The notes beneath the pieces were generated by a model. That model was given only the letters and a program-made list of their open reading frames with translations, ran no database searches and was not told where the DNA came from. 51,050 nucleotides of DNA, taken from Leisingera sp. JC1 (lineage in GTDB: Bacteria > Pseudomonadota > Alphaproteobacteria > Rhodobacterales > Rhodobacteraceae). The stretch covers positions 166,906 through 217,955 of the forward strand of contig NZ_LYUZ01000001.1 of assembly GCF_001679925.1 (NCBI RefSeq). Direction: 5' to 3'. Position 1 is the first letter of the stretch. Each line of letters opens with the position of its first letter. Positions 26,950 to 35,108 of the stretch are shown piece by piece. The position numbers were made by a program, and so were the translations under genes.

Positions 26950-28287
26950 TCAGGGATTGCGCAGGCTGTCCGTTTTCTTGCTGAACTGAAGGGCCTCCCA
27001 TGGCGCATGGCCCATCTGCCTGGCGAGGTCGAACAAGGCATCCGTATCCAGATCCGGATAGTCCCGCGCCACTAAATCCCGCAGCGGGGTTTGCGAGGCC
27101 TGAGCCTCCTGGCACAAGGTTTTGACGGCCGCCTGGGCATCGGGCCGCGGCATTTGCGCAGCCAGGGCAAAACTCAGCGCTTCGGCGTGAATCAGGCCCA
27201 GCCCGGCCGACACCGCAGCCGCCATGGCCTCAGTGCGCGGCGAAATGCCCGCGCACAGCTCCTTGCCTGTTTTCGCGGCTGCTGCCGCACCCAGAACGAT
27301 CTGCGGCAGGCACATCCATTCGGTGAACCAGGCCGCCCCATCACGCTGATGCTGCTGCAGTGAGGCGCCCTGAAGGACAGAGAACAAGCCGCTGCCCTGC
27401 CGGGCCAGCGCCGCCAGCACCGAGGGAGACACCGGGTTCTGCTTTTGCGGCATGGTGGAAGAGGCGCCGGCTCCGCCGAGCGAAATCTCTTGGACCCCGC
27501 TTTGCGCCAGTGCAGTGCAGTCTTCGCCGATTTTGCCGAAGGCAAGGCTCACGCGGAGCAGCCAGTCCGCGATGCGCAGCACCGGTGTACGATCTGTGTG
27601 CCAGCTGCGCCCCGGATCCTGCAAGGCCAGCCCACTTGCCATGGCGGCGCGTACCTCTGCGGCCTGCGGTCCCAGCGCGCTGGATGTGCCCGCCGCACCG
27701 GACAGCGACACCATCAGGCAGGATTTCCGCAATCCGGGCAGCTCTTTCAGCAGGTTCAGCAGCGGGGTGCCCCAAGCCGCGGCCACTGCGCCGAAGCTGG
27801 TAGGGGTTGCGTGCTGGCCGTAGGTGCGGGCGGCCATCGGCAGCTCTGCATGCGCCTTGGCGAGTTCGCCAAGCGATAGGATTGCGGCCTTCACGTCCGC
27901 CTCGACCAGCGCCAGCGCCTGACGCAGCCGGAGCATAAGCGCGCTGTCCATGATGTCCTGCGAGGTAGCCCCCCAATGCACATACTGAGCATGTTCGGGC
28001 GCCTTCATTTCCTCGCGGAAGGCCGCCACCAGCCCCGGAACCGGAACACCGTTCTGCTCCGCGGGCCGTTTCAGAACACCCGGGTCGACAGCTATCTCGA
28101 CCACAGCACGCCCGATCGCGGCGGCACTATCCTGCGGGATCACACCTGCTTCGCCTTGCGCCTTGGCCAGCGCGCCCTCCACCAGCAGCATGGCGCGCAC
28201 TTCGGCGCTGTCCGAGAACAGGCGGCTGGCCTCGCCGCTGCTGAATAGGCCGCCATAAATTTGGCTGTCAAAGACAGAACCTGCCAT
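26950..28287 (-). CDS. pcaB: 3-carboxy-cis,cis-muconate cycloisomerase
   Basis: A 445-residue member of the fumarase/aspartase superfamily. The signature GGAGASSTMPQKQNP lies at about residues 270-285, and HWGATSQDIMDS with RTYGQHATPTSFG mark the active site. The length and C-terminal domain match PcaB (about 450 residues), which converts 3-carboxy-cis,cis-muconate to 4-carboxymuconolactone in the protocatechuate branch of the beta-ketoadipate pathway. The start shares one base with the stop of the alpha/beta hydrolase gene (TGATG), so pcaD, the hydrolase and pcaB look like one operon. The dioxygenase genes pcaGH and the decarboxylase gene pcaC are not in the window. Confidence 0.9.
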   Translation of the reverse strand: MAGSVFDSQIYGGLFSSGEASRLFSDSAEVRAMLLVEGALAKAQGEAGVIPQDSAAAIGRAVVEIAVDPGVLKRPAEQNGVPVPGLVAAFREEMKAPEHAQYVHWGATSQDIMDSALMLRLRQALALVEADVKAAILSLGELAKAHAELPMAARTYGQHATPTSFGAVAAAWGTPLLNLLKELPGLRKSCLMVSLSGAAGTSSALGPQAAEVRAAMASGLALQDPGRSWHTDRTPVLRIADWLLRVSLAFGKIGEDCTALAQSGVQEISLGGAGASSTMPQKQNPVSPSVLAALARQGSGLFSVLQGASLQQHQRDGAAWFTEWMCLPQIVLGAAAAAKTGKELCAGISPRTEAMAAAVSAGLGLIHAEALSFALAAQMPRPDAQAAVKTLCQEAQASQTPLRDLVARDYPDLDTDALFDLARQMGHAPWEALQFSKKTDSLRNP

Positions 28288-28997
28288 CAGAAGTCCTTTG
28301 CAATCTGCCCCATCAGCTCTGCCAGACCTTCCGGGTCGGCGAAGAAGGGCGAATGGGATGTGTTCATATCATGTGCCCGCCCTGGCGGCAGGCGGGCCGC
28401 CATCTGAGCCTGGTATTCCGGCGGAATGACCCGGTCTTCGGTGCAGCGGATGTAGGCCTTGGGAACGCCCTCGAACCGTTCGCTCAGATGGACCGGCGTG
28501 TCCTGCGGCAGGATTGGCTGTGCACAGAGGTTTTCCATGGCAAAGCGCACCGCTTCGGCCGGGCAGTCGTGATAGAACAGGTCCGGCGTGGTCTCCGGTG
28601 CTAGGCTGTAGGCAGTGCCTGCCTCGTTCTTCCGGGTTGCGCCTTCCAGGGTCTGCCGGGGCCCTGCCTTGCGCATGCCGATAAGGGACATGCCGCTGAC
28701 CGGCAGATAGGCGCAAACGTAGATCAGCCCGCGCAATCGCTCTGGATGCGCCTCTGCGGCTGCAGAAATGGGAAAACCGCCCCAGGAATGCCCGACGATC
28801 AAGGTGTCTGCGGTGGAAGCCGCGGCAACTGCTTCCGCAGTTTCGGCCAGTGTGACCGCCGCAGGATCACGCCCGTCGGCATGGCCGGGCAGGCTGATGG
28901 TGCGGACCGAGTGGCCGCGGGCCTCCAGCGCCGGGATCACATCGCGCCAGCACCATGGACCGTGGCAGGAACCGTGAACAAGAAGAAATTCAGCCAA
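28287..28997 (-). CDS. Alpha/beta hydrolase, methylesterase/hydroxynitrile-lyase-like
   Basis: The protein has 236 residues. The front HGSCHGPWCWRDVIPALEARGHSV resembles plant methylesterase and hydroxynitrile lyase relatives. The nucleophile Ser71 lies in GHSWGG, the acid in CTEDRVIPP and the histidine in MNTSHSPFF. It starts with TTG, preceded by GGGAGA 9 bases upstream, and overlaps the end of pcaD by 8 bases. It sits between pcaD and pcaB, so it may cleave an ester to feed aromatic acids into the pathway. That role is inferred from context. Confidence 0.83.
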   Translation of the reverse strand: MAEFLLVHGSCHGPWCWRDVIPALEARGHSVRTISLPGHADGRDPAAVTLAETAEAVAAASTADTLIVGHSWGGFPISAAAEAHPERLRGLIYVCAYLPVSGMSLIGMRKAGPRQTLEGATRKNEAGTAYSLAPETTPDLFYHDCPAEAVRFAMENLCAQPILPQDTPVHLSERFEGVPKAYIRCTEDRVIPPEYQAQMAARLPPGRAHDMNTSHSPFFADPEGLAELMGQIAKDF

Positions 28998-29781
28998 TGT
29001 GCCCGGTCTCCCTCAGGAAGTCCGTCACCCGTTCTGCGTATTCCTCCGGCTGCTCGACACAGGGAATGTGGCCTGCACGCCGGATCAGATGGAACTGGCT
29101 GCCGGGGATCAGGTCCACCGTCTCGCGCACCAGGTCAGGCGGGGTGGAGCCGTCCTCGGACCCCGCAATGCCCAGGCAAGGCAGCCGCAGCCCGCTGGTG
29201 GGCGTATAGAAATCGGTGCCCGCAATTGCCGCGCAGCAGCCTGCGTAACCATCGCGCGACTGCTGCACCAGCATGTTGCGCCAAAGCTGCAGCTCCGGCG
29301 TGGTGCGGAAGCCGCGGGCAAACCAGCGCTCCATCACCGCGTCAGCCAGTGCCTCAATGCCGTCGCTTTGAACGGTCCTGACCCGCTCTTTCCACATCTC
29401 GGCGGTGCCGATCTTGGCGGCGGTGTTCGACAGCACCAGCGCGCGGACTTGGTCCAACCGCTTAACCGCCAGCCCCTGCGCGATCATGCCGCCGATCGAC
29501 AGGCCCACGAACATGCAGTCGCGTACCTCCAGATGGTCCAGCAGCCGCTCCGCATCCCGCACCAGCGCGCCCATCGAATAGGGGGCAGGCGGGCAAGAGG
29601 ACAGCCCGTGACCGCGTTTGTCATAGCGGATGATGCGCAGGCCTGCGGGAAGCCTTTCCACCACGGCATCCCAAACCCTCAGGTCGGTGCCAAGCGAATT
29701 TGCAAAGACAATTGGTGCGCCGCCTGGGTCACCGTCAACGCGGTAGTGAAGCTGGACATCGCCCAGGTCTGCGATCTGCAT
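28990..29781 (-). CDS. pcaD: 3-oxoadipate enol-lactonase
   Basis: This 263-residue alpha/beta hydrolase has the PcaD pattern: IVFANSLGTDLRVWDAV at the front, YDKRGHGLSS, the nucleophile Ser95 in VGLSIGGMIAQ, and the catalytic histidine in RAGHIPCVEQPEEYA. It hydrolyses 3-oxoadipate enol-lactone to 3-oxoadipate in the beta-ketoadipate pathway. It is the first gene of the pcaD / hydrolase / pcaB group. The 69 bases before it (29782-29850) separate it from the phosphodiesterase gene's 3' end and should contain its promoter if it is not read through. Confidence 0.9.
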   Translation of the reverse strand: MQIADLGDVQLHYRVDGDPGGAPIVFANSLGTDLRVWDAVVERLPAGLRIIRYDKRGHGLSSCPPAPYSMGALVRDAERLLDHLEVRDCMFVGLSIGGMIAQGLAVKRLDQVRALVLSNTAAKIGTAEMWKERVRTVQSDGIEALADAVMERWFARGFRTTPELQLWRNMLVQQSRDGYAGCCAAIAGTDFYTPTSGLRLPCLGIAGSEDGSTPPDLVRETVDLIPGSQFHLIRRAGHIPCVEQPEEYAERVTDFLRETGHIG

Positions 29782-29850
29782 TGGTACCTCTTTTCTGCTC
29801 CGCTGCAGTCTACCTGCGCCAGGGCAGGGAGGTAAAGCAATCGGCTTAAC

Positions 29851-31047
29851 TCAACTGTGCAGTTCCATATGCGCCATGATCTGCCCATGGTCCGAGGCCA
29901 GCTTGTTGTAAGGCGCCTCCGGGTGGCTTCCATCGGTCAAATGGTCGTTGAATACGCTGTAATAGTGCATCTTGCCCACTGCTTCATGCCAATCCGGGTC
30001 GAAATGGCGGGACATGTAGATCTGGTCGATGCTCTCATGCACACCGCCAAAGGCCGTGGTGTAGACCACATCTCGCAAGGATTTTCTCAGGAACATTTTT
30101 TCAGCTGAACGCAGCCGCACCCGGTCGATGGCCTCGCGGATTTGCGTGTCCTCGGCCTCGCTGTAGCGGTCGCCCGGGTGCTGTGCATCATGGCGCAGCA
30201 TCCAGGCGTAGTTCCTGAACGGCACCTCACCGGAGATGATCTCGCTGCTGACCGCATGTTCGCCGTCGTTGAAATCTCCCAGCACCATCACAGGGCGGCC
30301 CTGTTCCAGCTCATCCAGCACCGCACGGCGCAGCACCCATGCTTCGCCCATTCGCCTGAGCGCTGCGCGCAAGGCCCCCATCGCGCGGCCTGCCGCGTCA
30401 TAAGCCGTCAGTACGGTCTCGGGCGGGTAGGGGGCGCCTTGGGGTTTGATGTATTCACCCAGTTTCGACTTAAGATGACAGTTAAAGACGCTGATCACCT
30501 GATCGCCAACAGGCACCCGCACCTTAAGGATCGGGCGGGACAGGCGGCGCAGGGTATAGAACCCCGCGTCTTCCTCCTCGCCCAGGCAGGCCATCGGAAT
30601 ATCCAGTGGCTGCGCGAGATCCTGGATCACCTCTGGCTCGCCCTCGAAACCAAAACGCGACAGCACCGCCAGTCCGGGCCGCCGTTTGCCCGGTTCGCCC
30701 GTGTCATTGAGGTTCGGGGCAAAGGCCAATTCCGCTTCGGAGTAAGAGCCATAAGCCAGCTTCCGGAAAATTGCCTTGCGGTGATAGCGTTTGGTTGTGT
30801 CCGGAATACTGGCCGCATTCGCCTCTTCCCCGCGGCGGTCCGTCTCCGCAATCACCTGCCGCAGCGGCGCTTCCTCAAAAACTTCCTGAAACCCGACGAT
30901 GTCGGCATTCAGCGTCAGCAGCTGGTCGGCCATCCAATCGGCCTTCCAAGCGTATTCTTCCGGCGTATAGCTTTGAAAGCGGTAATATTCCCGCTCCGGG
31001 CCGATCAGGTTTTTGACGTTGAACGAGGCGATGGTGAAACGTGTCAT
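29851..31047 (-). CDS. Endonuclease/exonuclease/phosphatase (EEP) family protein
   Basis: This protein has 398 residues with the EEP fold of DNase I-like metal-dependent phosphoesterases. Visible motifs are TIASFNVKNLIG (N-terminal Asn), IVGFQEVF (metal glutamate), the NCHLKSKL histidine, VMVLGDFND (catalytic Asp-Asn) and the terminal SDHGQIMAHM (Asp-His). I choose ATG 31047 because GGGGGA precedes it and the conserved core begins directly after; an in-frame ATG 30 bases upstream adds an unconserved leader. The substrate may be a nucleic acid, phospholipid or inositol phosphate. It follows the dehydratase gene by 45 bases, probably as the last gene of that operon. Confidence 0.85.
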   Translation of the reverse strand: MTRFTIASFNVKNLIGPEREYYRFQSYTPEEYAWKADWMADQLLTLNADIVGFQEVFEEAPLRQVIAETDRRGEEANAASIPDTTKRYHRKAIFRKLAYGSYSEAELAFAPNLNDTGEPGKRRPGLAVLSRFGFEGEPEVIQDLAQPLDIPMACLGEEEDAGFYTLRRLSRPILKVRVPVGDQVISVFNCHLKSKLGEYIKPQGAPYPPETVLTAYDAAGRAMGALRAALRRMGEAWVLRRAVLDELEQGRPVMVLGDFNDGEHAVSSEIISGEVPFRNYAWMLRHDAQHPGDRYSEAEDTQIREAIDRVRLRSAEKMFLRKSLRDVVYTTAFGGVHESIDQIYMSRHFDPDWHEAVGKMHYYSVFNDHLTDGSHPEAPYNKLASDHGQIMAHMELHS

Positions 31048-31092
31048 GACGTGTCCCCCTGGCTGCCGCGCGGACAATCACGCGGCCAGGCC

Positions 31093-32070
31093 TCAAGCAT
31101 AGCGCGAGAGGGCCTCCCGGAACAGCTCTGCATCCACATTGCCGCCGGTCGCAACTGCAATCACAGTATCGCCTTCGATTTGATCCGCGTGGAACAGGGC
31201 CGCCGCCAAGGAAGCCGCGCCTCCGGGTTCCAGCACGATCTTCAGGCGCAGGAAAGCAAGCGCCATGGCCTGCAGCGCTTCGTCCTCAGTGACCACAATT
31301 CCCGGCCCGCACAGGCGGCTGAGGATGGGGAAAGTGATCTCGCCTGGTTGCGGCGTAAGGATCGCGTCGCAAATTGAGCCGGACAAACTGGGGTTCTGCC
31401 GGATTTCACCTGCCGCCAGCGACCGGGTCACATCGTCGAACCCCTCCGGTTCCACCGGACGCACGCGCAGTCCTGGTGCGCGGGCTTCCAATGCCAGGGT
31501 AATGCCGGATGACAGCCCGCCGCCGCCGCAGTTGACCAGCACATCCGCTTTGGCGATGCCCGCAGTTGTTGCTTGCTCTGCAATTTCCAGCCCGCAGGTG
31601 CCCTGGCCGGCAATCACCAGCGGTTCGTCATAGGGCTTGATCAGCGTCAGCCCGCGCTCCTCGGCGTATTTTGCGCCCACTGCCTCGCGGCTTTCACCGC
31701 CCGCACGGTCATACAGTACCACTTCGGCACCCAGATCACGGGTGTTTTGGATTTTAAGTTGCGGCGCATCTGCCGGCATCACGATCACCGCAGGCGCGCT
31801 GTGCGCCTTGGCCGCAGCCGCCACGCCCTGCGCGTGGTTGCCGCTGGAAAATGCAATCACCCCGCGCTTGCGGTCTTGTTCCGGCAGCGCCGAAACCGCC
31901 GACCAGCCGCCGCGGAACTTGAAGGACCCGGTGTGCTGCAGGCATTCCGCCTTCACCAGCAGGTGCCGTCCGGCAATCTCGTCCAGGAACGGCGAGGAAA
32001 GCAGCGGGGTTATGCGGGCATGGCCCTTCAGCCGTTCCGCCGCGGCTTCGATCATTGCAATTGAGGTCAT
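31093..32070 (-). CDS. Threonine/serine dehydratase-like PLP enzyme
   Basis: The protein has 325 residues and fold type II PLP motifs. HTGSFKFRGG carries the PLP lysine (Lys51). SSGNHAQGVAAAA contacts the phosphate and carboxylate, and NCGGGGLSSGI is the glycine loop that holds the PLP phosphate. It lacks the regulatory ACT domain of biosynthetic IlvA, so it is a short catabolic-type dehydratase or racemase acting on threonine, serine or a hydroxylated relative such as hydroxyaspartate. It overlaps the upstream hydrolase gene by 4 bases (ATGA). Confidence 0.88.
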   Translation of the reverse strand: MTSIAMIEAAAERLKGHARITPLLSSPFLDEIAGRHLLVKAECLQHTGSFKFRGGWSAVSALPEQDRKRGVIAFSSGNHAQGVAAAAKAHSAPAVIVMPADAPQLKIQNTRDLGAEVVLYDRAGGESREAVGAKYAEERGLTLIKPYDEPLVIAGQGTCGLEIAEQATTAGIAKADVLVNCGGGGLSSGITLALEARAPGLRVRPVEPEGFDDVTRSLAAGEIRQNPSLSGSICDAILTPQPGEITFPILSRLCGPGIVVTEDEALQAMALAFLRLKIVLEPGGAASLAAALFHADQIEGDTVIAVATGGNVDAELFREALSRYA

Positions 32071-32897
32071 TCGATTTGATCCAGAACTGATTGAATAAGG
32101 GCGAGCGCTTCCGGTTCGTCCAGAAAGGGCACATGGCCCCGGTTGGCAACTTCGACTGCTTGCAGGGCCGTCAGTCGGCGCTGCATCTTCCCGAAGGTCT
32201 CAGCGCTCAGGATATCGGAGTTCGCACCGCGGATTATGCCGCAGGGCAGGCCGTCCAGTGCCAGGAAAAGCGGCCACAGGTCCGGCGGAGGGCCTGCCTT
32301 GGCCTGCGCCAGCAGCGAGTCGCGCAGACGCGAGTCATAGCGCAGGGAAAGACCGTCTGGGGATTGATCGTAGAACGTTTCAACCTCTTCGCGCCATCTG
32401 CTTGCCGGGACGTCCGGAAAAGCAGGTGCCATTAGTGTTTCCAGCGTTTCGGCTGCTTGGTCCCATGTCTTAGCTGCCGGGCGCCGTCCTACATATTCCA
32501 TGATCCGGGCAATGCCTCCGGGCGGAATTTCCGGGCCGACGTCATTCAAAGTAACCGCCGACAGCCTGTCTTTGGCCATTGCCGCCAGCATCATTGCCAC
32601 CAGCCCGCCGCGCGAGGTGCCGAGGATGGCAACCTGGGGCAGTCTCAGGTGATCCAACAGCTCCAGCACATCCTGCGCCTCGCGCAGAACGTTGTAGTTC
32701 ATGCAGTCAGGGTCATGATCCGACTGCCCGCGCCCGCGCGCGTCCAGGGTAATCATCCGGTAGCGCGCGGCATGCGGTGCAAAATAGCGGAAGTCCTGGC
32801 TGTCGCGGGTAAGGCCCGCCAAACAGAGCAGAGGCAAACCCTTTCCGGTGTCGGTGAAGTACAGTCGCAGCCCATCGGTTGTTTCGAAGAATGGCAT
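32067..32897 (-). CDS. Alpha/beta hydrolase
   Basis: This 276-residue alpha/beta hydrolase has the oxyanion region LLCLAGLTRDSQDF, LDARGRGQSDHDPD, the nucleophile Ser95 in GTSRGGLVAMML and the catalytic histidine in NRGHVPFLDEP. It starts 8 bases after the haloacid dehalogenase gene stops and overlaps the dehydratase gene, so the three are probably co-translated. It most resembles esterases and enol-lactonase relatives. The substrate is unknown. Confidence 0.85.
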   Translation of the reverse strand: MPFFETTDGLRLYFTDTGKGLPLLCLAGLTRDSQDFRYFAPHAARYRMITLDARGRGQSDHDPDCMNYNVLREAQDVLELLDHLRLPQVAILGTSRGGLVAMMLAAMAKDRLSAVTLNDVGPEIPPGGIARIMEYVGRRPAAKTWDQAAETLETLMAPAFPDVPASRWREEVETFYDQSPDGLSLRYDSRLRDSLLAQAKAGPPPDLWPLFLALDGLPCGIIRGANSDILSAETFGKMQRRLTALQAVEVANRGHVPFLDEPEALALIQSVLDQIE

Positions 32898-32905
32898 GAA
32901 GGAAC

Positions 32906-33592
32906 TCAGCCCTTTGCGAGGTCAGGAATCGTGGTCAAATCTGCCATGATGTGCGCAGGTTTCCAGGGCAGCCGGTCCACGGGGTCTCCCGCCCTGTTTA
33001 CCCAGGCAGTCACGAAACCATAGCCCGAGGCCCCAGCCGCGTCCCAGCCATTGGAAGAGACGAACAGCACCTCGTTTCTGGCGCAGCCAAACCTCTGCCC
33101 GACCAGATCGTAAACCCGGGCGTCCGGCTTGAAGATGCCAACGCTTTCCACTGACAGCACATCGTCGAGCACCCCGCCCAGCCCGGCTGATTGCACCGCT
33201 CCATCCAGCATCGCCGGAGATCCGTTCGACAGGATCGCGGTGTTCATGCCCGCATCTTTCAGCGCTTGCAGCATCGCGGGCACTTCCGGATAGGCCTGCA
33301 GTTCCCAGTACAGATCCAGCAGCCTCTGGCGCAGCGCCGTATCTCCGCGCAGCCCGGCGGCTTCCATCGCCCAATCGAGCCCGTCCTGGGTCACGTCCCA
33401 GAAATCTGCATGAGCATTGGTGATGGCGCGCAGCCAGGTGTACTGCAGCTGTTTCTGCCGCCAGTGATTGGCCAGATCCGCCCAGTTGTCCTGAAGGTGC
33501 GGAAACTCAGCTTCACCGGCAGCCTGCCGTGCCGCCGCGGCGACATCGAACAGGGTTCCGTAGGCATCAAAAATACACGTGGTGATTGGCAT
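32906..33592 (-). CDS. Haloacid dehalogenase, type II
   Basis: A 228-residue HAD-superfamily protein. The nucleophilic Asp9 lies in CIFDAYGTLFDV, the pattern of L-2-haloacid dehalogenases. Later motifs are AILSNGSPAML, KPDARVYDLV (lysine) and FVSSNGWDAAGASGYG (the type II SSNxWD motif). It should hydrolyse (S)-2-haloalkanoic acids to (R)-2-hydroxyacids in the cytoplasm, a reaction relevant to marine halogenated compounds. I start at ATG 33592, where GGGAG sits upstream; an in-frame ATG 48 bases earlier is poorly placed. It leads the four-gene minus-strand operon ending at 29851 and is divergent from the FKBP gene. Confidence 0.9.
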   Translation of the reverse strand: MPITTCIFDAYGTLFDVAAAARQAAGEAEFPHLQDNWADLANHWRQKQLQYTWLRAITNAHADFWDVTQDGLDWAMEAAGLRGDTALRQRLLDLYWELQAYPEVPAMLQALKDAGMNTAILSNGSPAMLDGAVQSAGLGGVLDDVLSVESVGIFKPDARVYDLVGQRFGCARNEVLFVSSNGWDAAGASGYGFVTAWVNRAGDPVDRLPWKPAHIMADLTTIPDLAKG

Positions 33593-33729
33593 GGTTTTCT
33601 CCCCTGCGGCGAGCCTTGCATGATGTGGCAGGAGGGGCAAAGCAGGAAATTGTACCCATACGGGTTTACATCACGTCCGCGGGCGCTAGGCTGCGCCCCT
33701 TTATCAACCCGCAACCGATTGGAGATCTC

Positions 33730-34158
33730 ATGACCGGGGTAAAGAACGGCGACACCGTGCGCATCCACTATACTGGCAAGCTGACGGACGGCACCGTTTT
33801 CGACAGTTCCGAAGGGCGCGACCCGCTGGAGTTCACCGTGGGCGCGGGCCATGTGATTGCAGGCATGGATGCAGGTCTTGAAGGCATGAACGCCGGTGAC
33901 AAGAAGACACTCGAAATCCCATGCACCGAAGCTTACGGGCCGATCAACCCTGCTGCGCGCCAGGAAATCCCGCGTGAGGGCATCCCGGCAGACATTCCGC
34001 TGGACCTTGGTACTCAATTGCAGATGCAAAGCCCCGATGGCCAGGTGCTGCCGGTGACGGTGGTGGAAGTCAGCGACGACACCGTAACGCTGGATGCCAA
34101 CCACTTCCTGGCGGGCAAGGACCTGGTGTTCGATATTGAGCTGGTTTCGGTGAACTGA
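33730..34158 (+). CDS. FKBP-type peptidyl-prolyl cis-trans isomerase, SlyD-like
   Basis: A 142-residue protein that catalyses proline isomerisation and can act as a chaperone. It begins VKNGDTVRIHYTGKLTDGTVFDSS, the first FKBP strand. VIAGMDAGLEGMNAGDKKTLEIPCTEAYG holds the active-site region, and the insert-in-flap domain follows (PADIPLDLGTQLQM). It lacks the histidine-rich metal tail of E. coli SlyD. I start at ATG 33730 because GGAG lies just ahead and the conserved domain begins at once. A strong bidirectional terminator follows. Confidence 0.92.
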   Translation: MTGVKNGDTVRIHYTGKLTDGTVFDSSEGRDPLEFTVGAGHVIAGMDAGLEGMNAGDKKTLEIPCTEAYGPINPAARQEIPREGIPADIPLDLGTQLQMQSPDGQVLPVTVVEVSDDTVTLDANHFLAGKDLVFDIELVSVN

Positions 34159-34253
34159 ACCTGGGTCGTCCTTCAAGGCAGCGTTCTTACACTCAAAGGC
34201 GGGCTGCTGGATGACCAGAGAACGGACGGTGGCTGTAAAAGCTGGCTGGCACT

Positions 34254-34290
34254 GAAAAAACAAAGGCGCCCTTACGGGCGCCTTTTCTAT
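34254..34290. terminator. Bidirectional rho-independent terminator between FKBP gene and fabI
   Basis: A perfect 7-base stem, GGCGCCC (34265-34271) and GGGCGCC (34276-34282), closes a TTAC loop. TTTT follows on the plus strand, and an A-rich run (34254-34264) becomes a U-run on the minus strand. It lies between convergent genes and can stop both. Confidence 0.88.
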
Positions 34291-34310
34291 TGGTCACGCG
34301 GATAGGAGTT

Positions 34311-35102
34311 TCAAAGGTGATCCGGCTGCGGCATTCCCAGGATGTGGAACCCGCCATCGACCCGGATGATCTCGCCGGTGGTGCAGGCGCCGGCATCCGA
34401 TGCCAGGTAAACAGCCGTACCGCCGACTGCTTCCAGCGTCGCGTTGTCACGCAGCGGTGCGTTCTGGGCGGTGTGCTTGAAGGTCTTGCGGGCACCGCCG
34501 ATGGCAGCCCCGGCCAGGGTCTTCATCGGGCCAGGAGAGATCGCGTTCACACGGATGCCTTCCGGGCCCAGGTCGTTGGCCAGGTAGCGGGTCGCCGATT
34601 CCAGCGCTGCCTTGGCCACTCCCATCACGTTGTAGTTCGGCACCACCTGGTTCGAACCCTGGTAGGTCAGGGTCAACAGGGTGCCGCCGTTGTCCTTCAT
34701 CAGCGGGTAGGTGCGGCGCGCCACCTCGATGAAGGAATAGGCGGAAATATCCAGCGAGTTCTTGAAGTTCGCCCGGCTCGTATCCAGGAAACGGCCGGTC
34801 AGTTCGTTCTTGTCCGAATAGGCAATTGCATGGACCACGAAGTCGATCGCGGGCCAGCGGCCTGCCAGCTGCTCAAACGCCGCGTCCAGCGAGGCATCGT
34901 CAGTCACATCCACATCGACCATGAAGTCAGAGCCGACGCTCTGCGCCAGTGGCTCCAGCCGTTTGCCAAAGGCTTCGCCCTGGTAGGTGAAGGCCAGCTC
35001 GGCCCCAGCCTCCGCCATGGCCTTTGCAATGCCCCAGGCGATGGAACGGTCATTGGCCACGCCCATAATCAGGCCGCGTTTGCCTGTCAGCAGTCCCGCC
35101 AT
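34311..35102 (-). CDS. fabI: Enoyl-[acyl-carrier-protein] reductase (NADH)
   Basis: A 263-residue FabI of the SDR superfamily, catalysing the last reduction of each fatty-acid elongation cycle with NADH. The nucleotide-binding segment is GLIMGVANDRSIAWGIAKA. Catalytic Tyr157 and Lys164 (YNVMGVAKAAL) match E. coli Tyr156 and Lys163. FabI is the triclosan-sensitive isozyme type. It is the third gene of the fabA-fabB-fabI operon, starting 6 bases after fabB ends, with a terminator just downstream. The clustering means elongation and unsaturated-fatty-acid branching are expressed together. Confidence 0.95.
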   Translation of the reverse strand: MAGLLTGKRGLIMGVANDRSIAWGIAKAMAEAGAELAFTYQGEAFGKRLEPLAQSVGSDFMVDVDVTDDASLDAAFEQLAGRWPAIDFVVHAIAYSDKNELTGRFLDTSRANFKNSLDISAYSFIEVARRTYPLMKDNGGTLLTLTYQGSNQVVPNYNVMGVAKAALESATRYLANDLGPEGIRVNAISPGPMKTLAGAAIGGARKTFKHTAQNAPLRDNATLEAVGGTAVYLASDAGACTTGEIIRVDGGFHILGMPQPDHL

Positions 35103-35108
35103 CGTCTT

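Noticed and set aside
30142-31377. 411-codon plus-strand frame opposite the EEP and dehydratase genes
   Set aside because: Antisense shadow of two well-supported genes; composition typical of reversed high-GC code.
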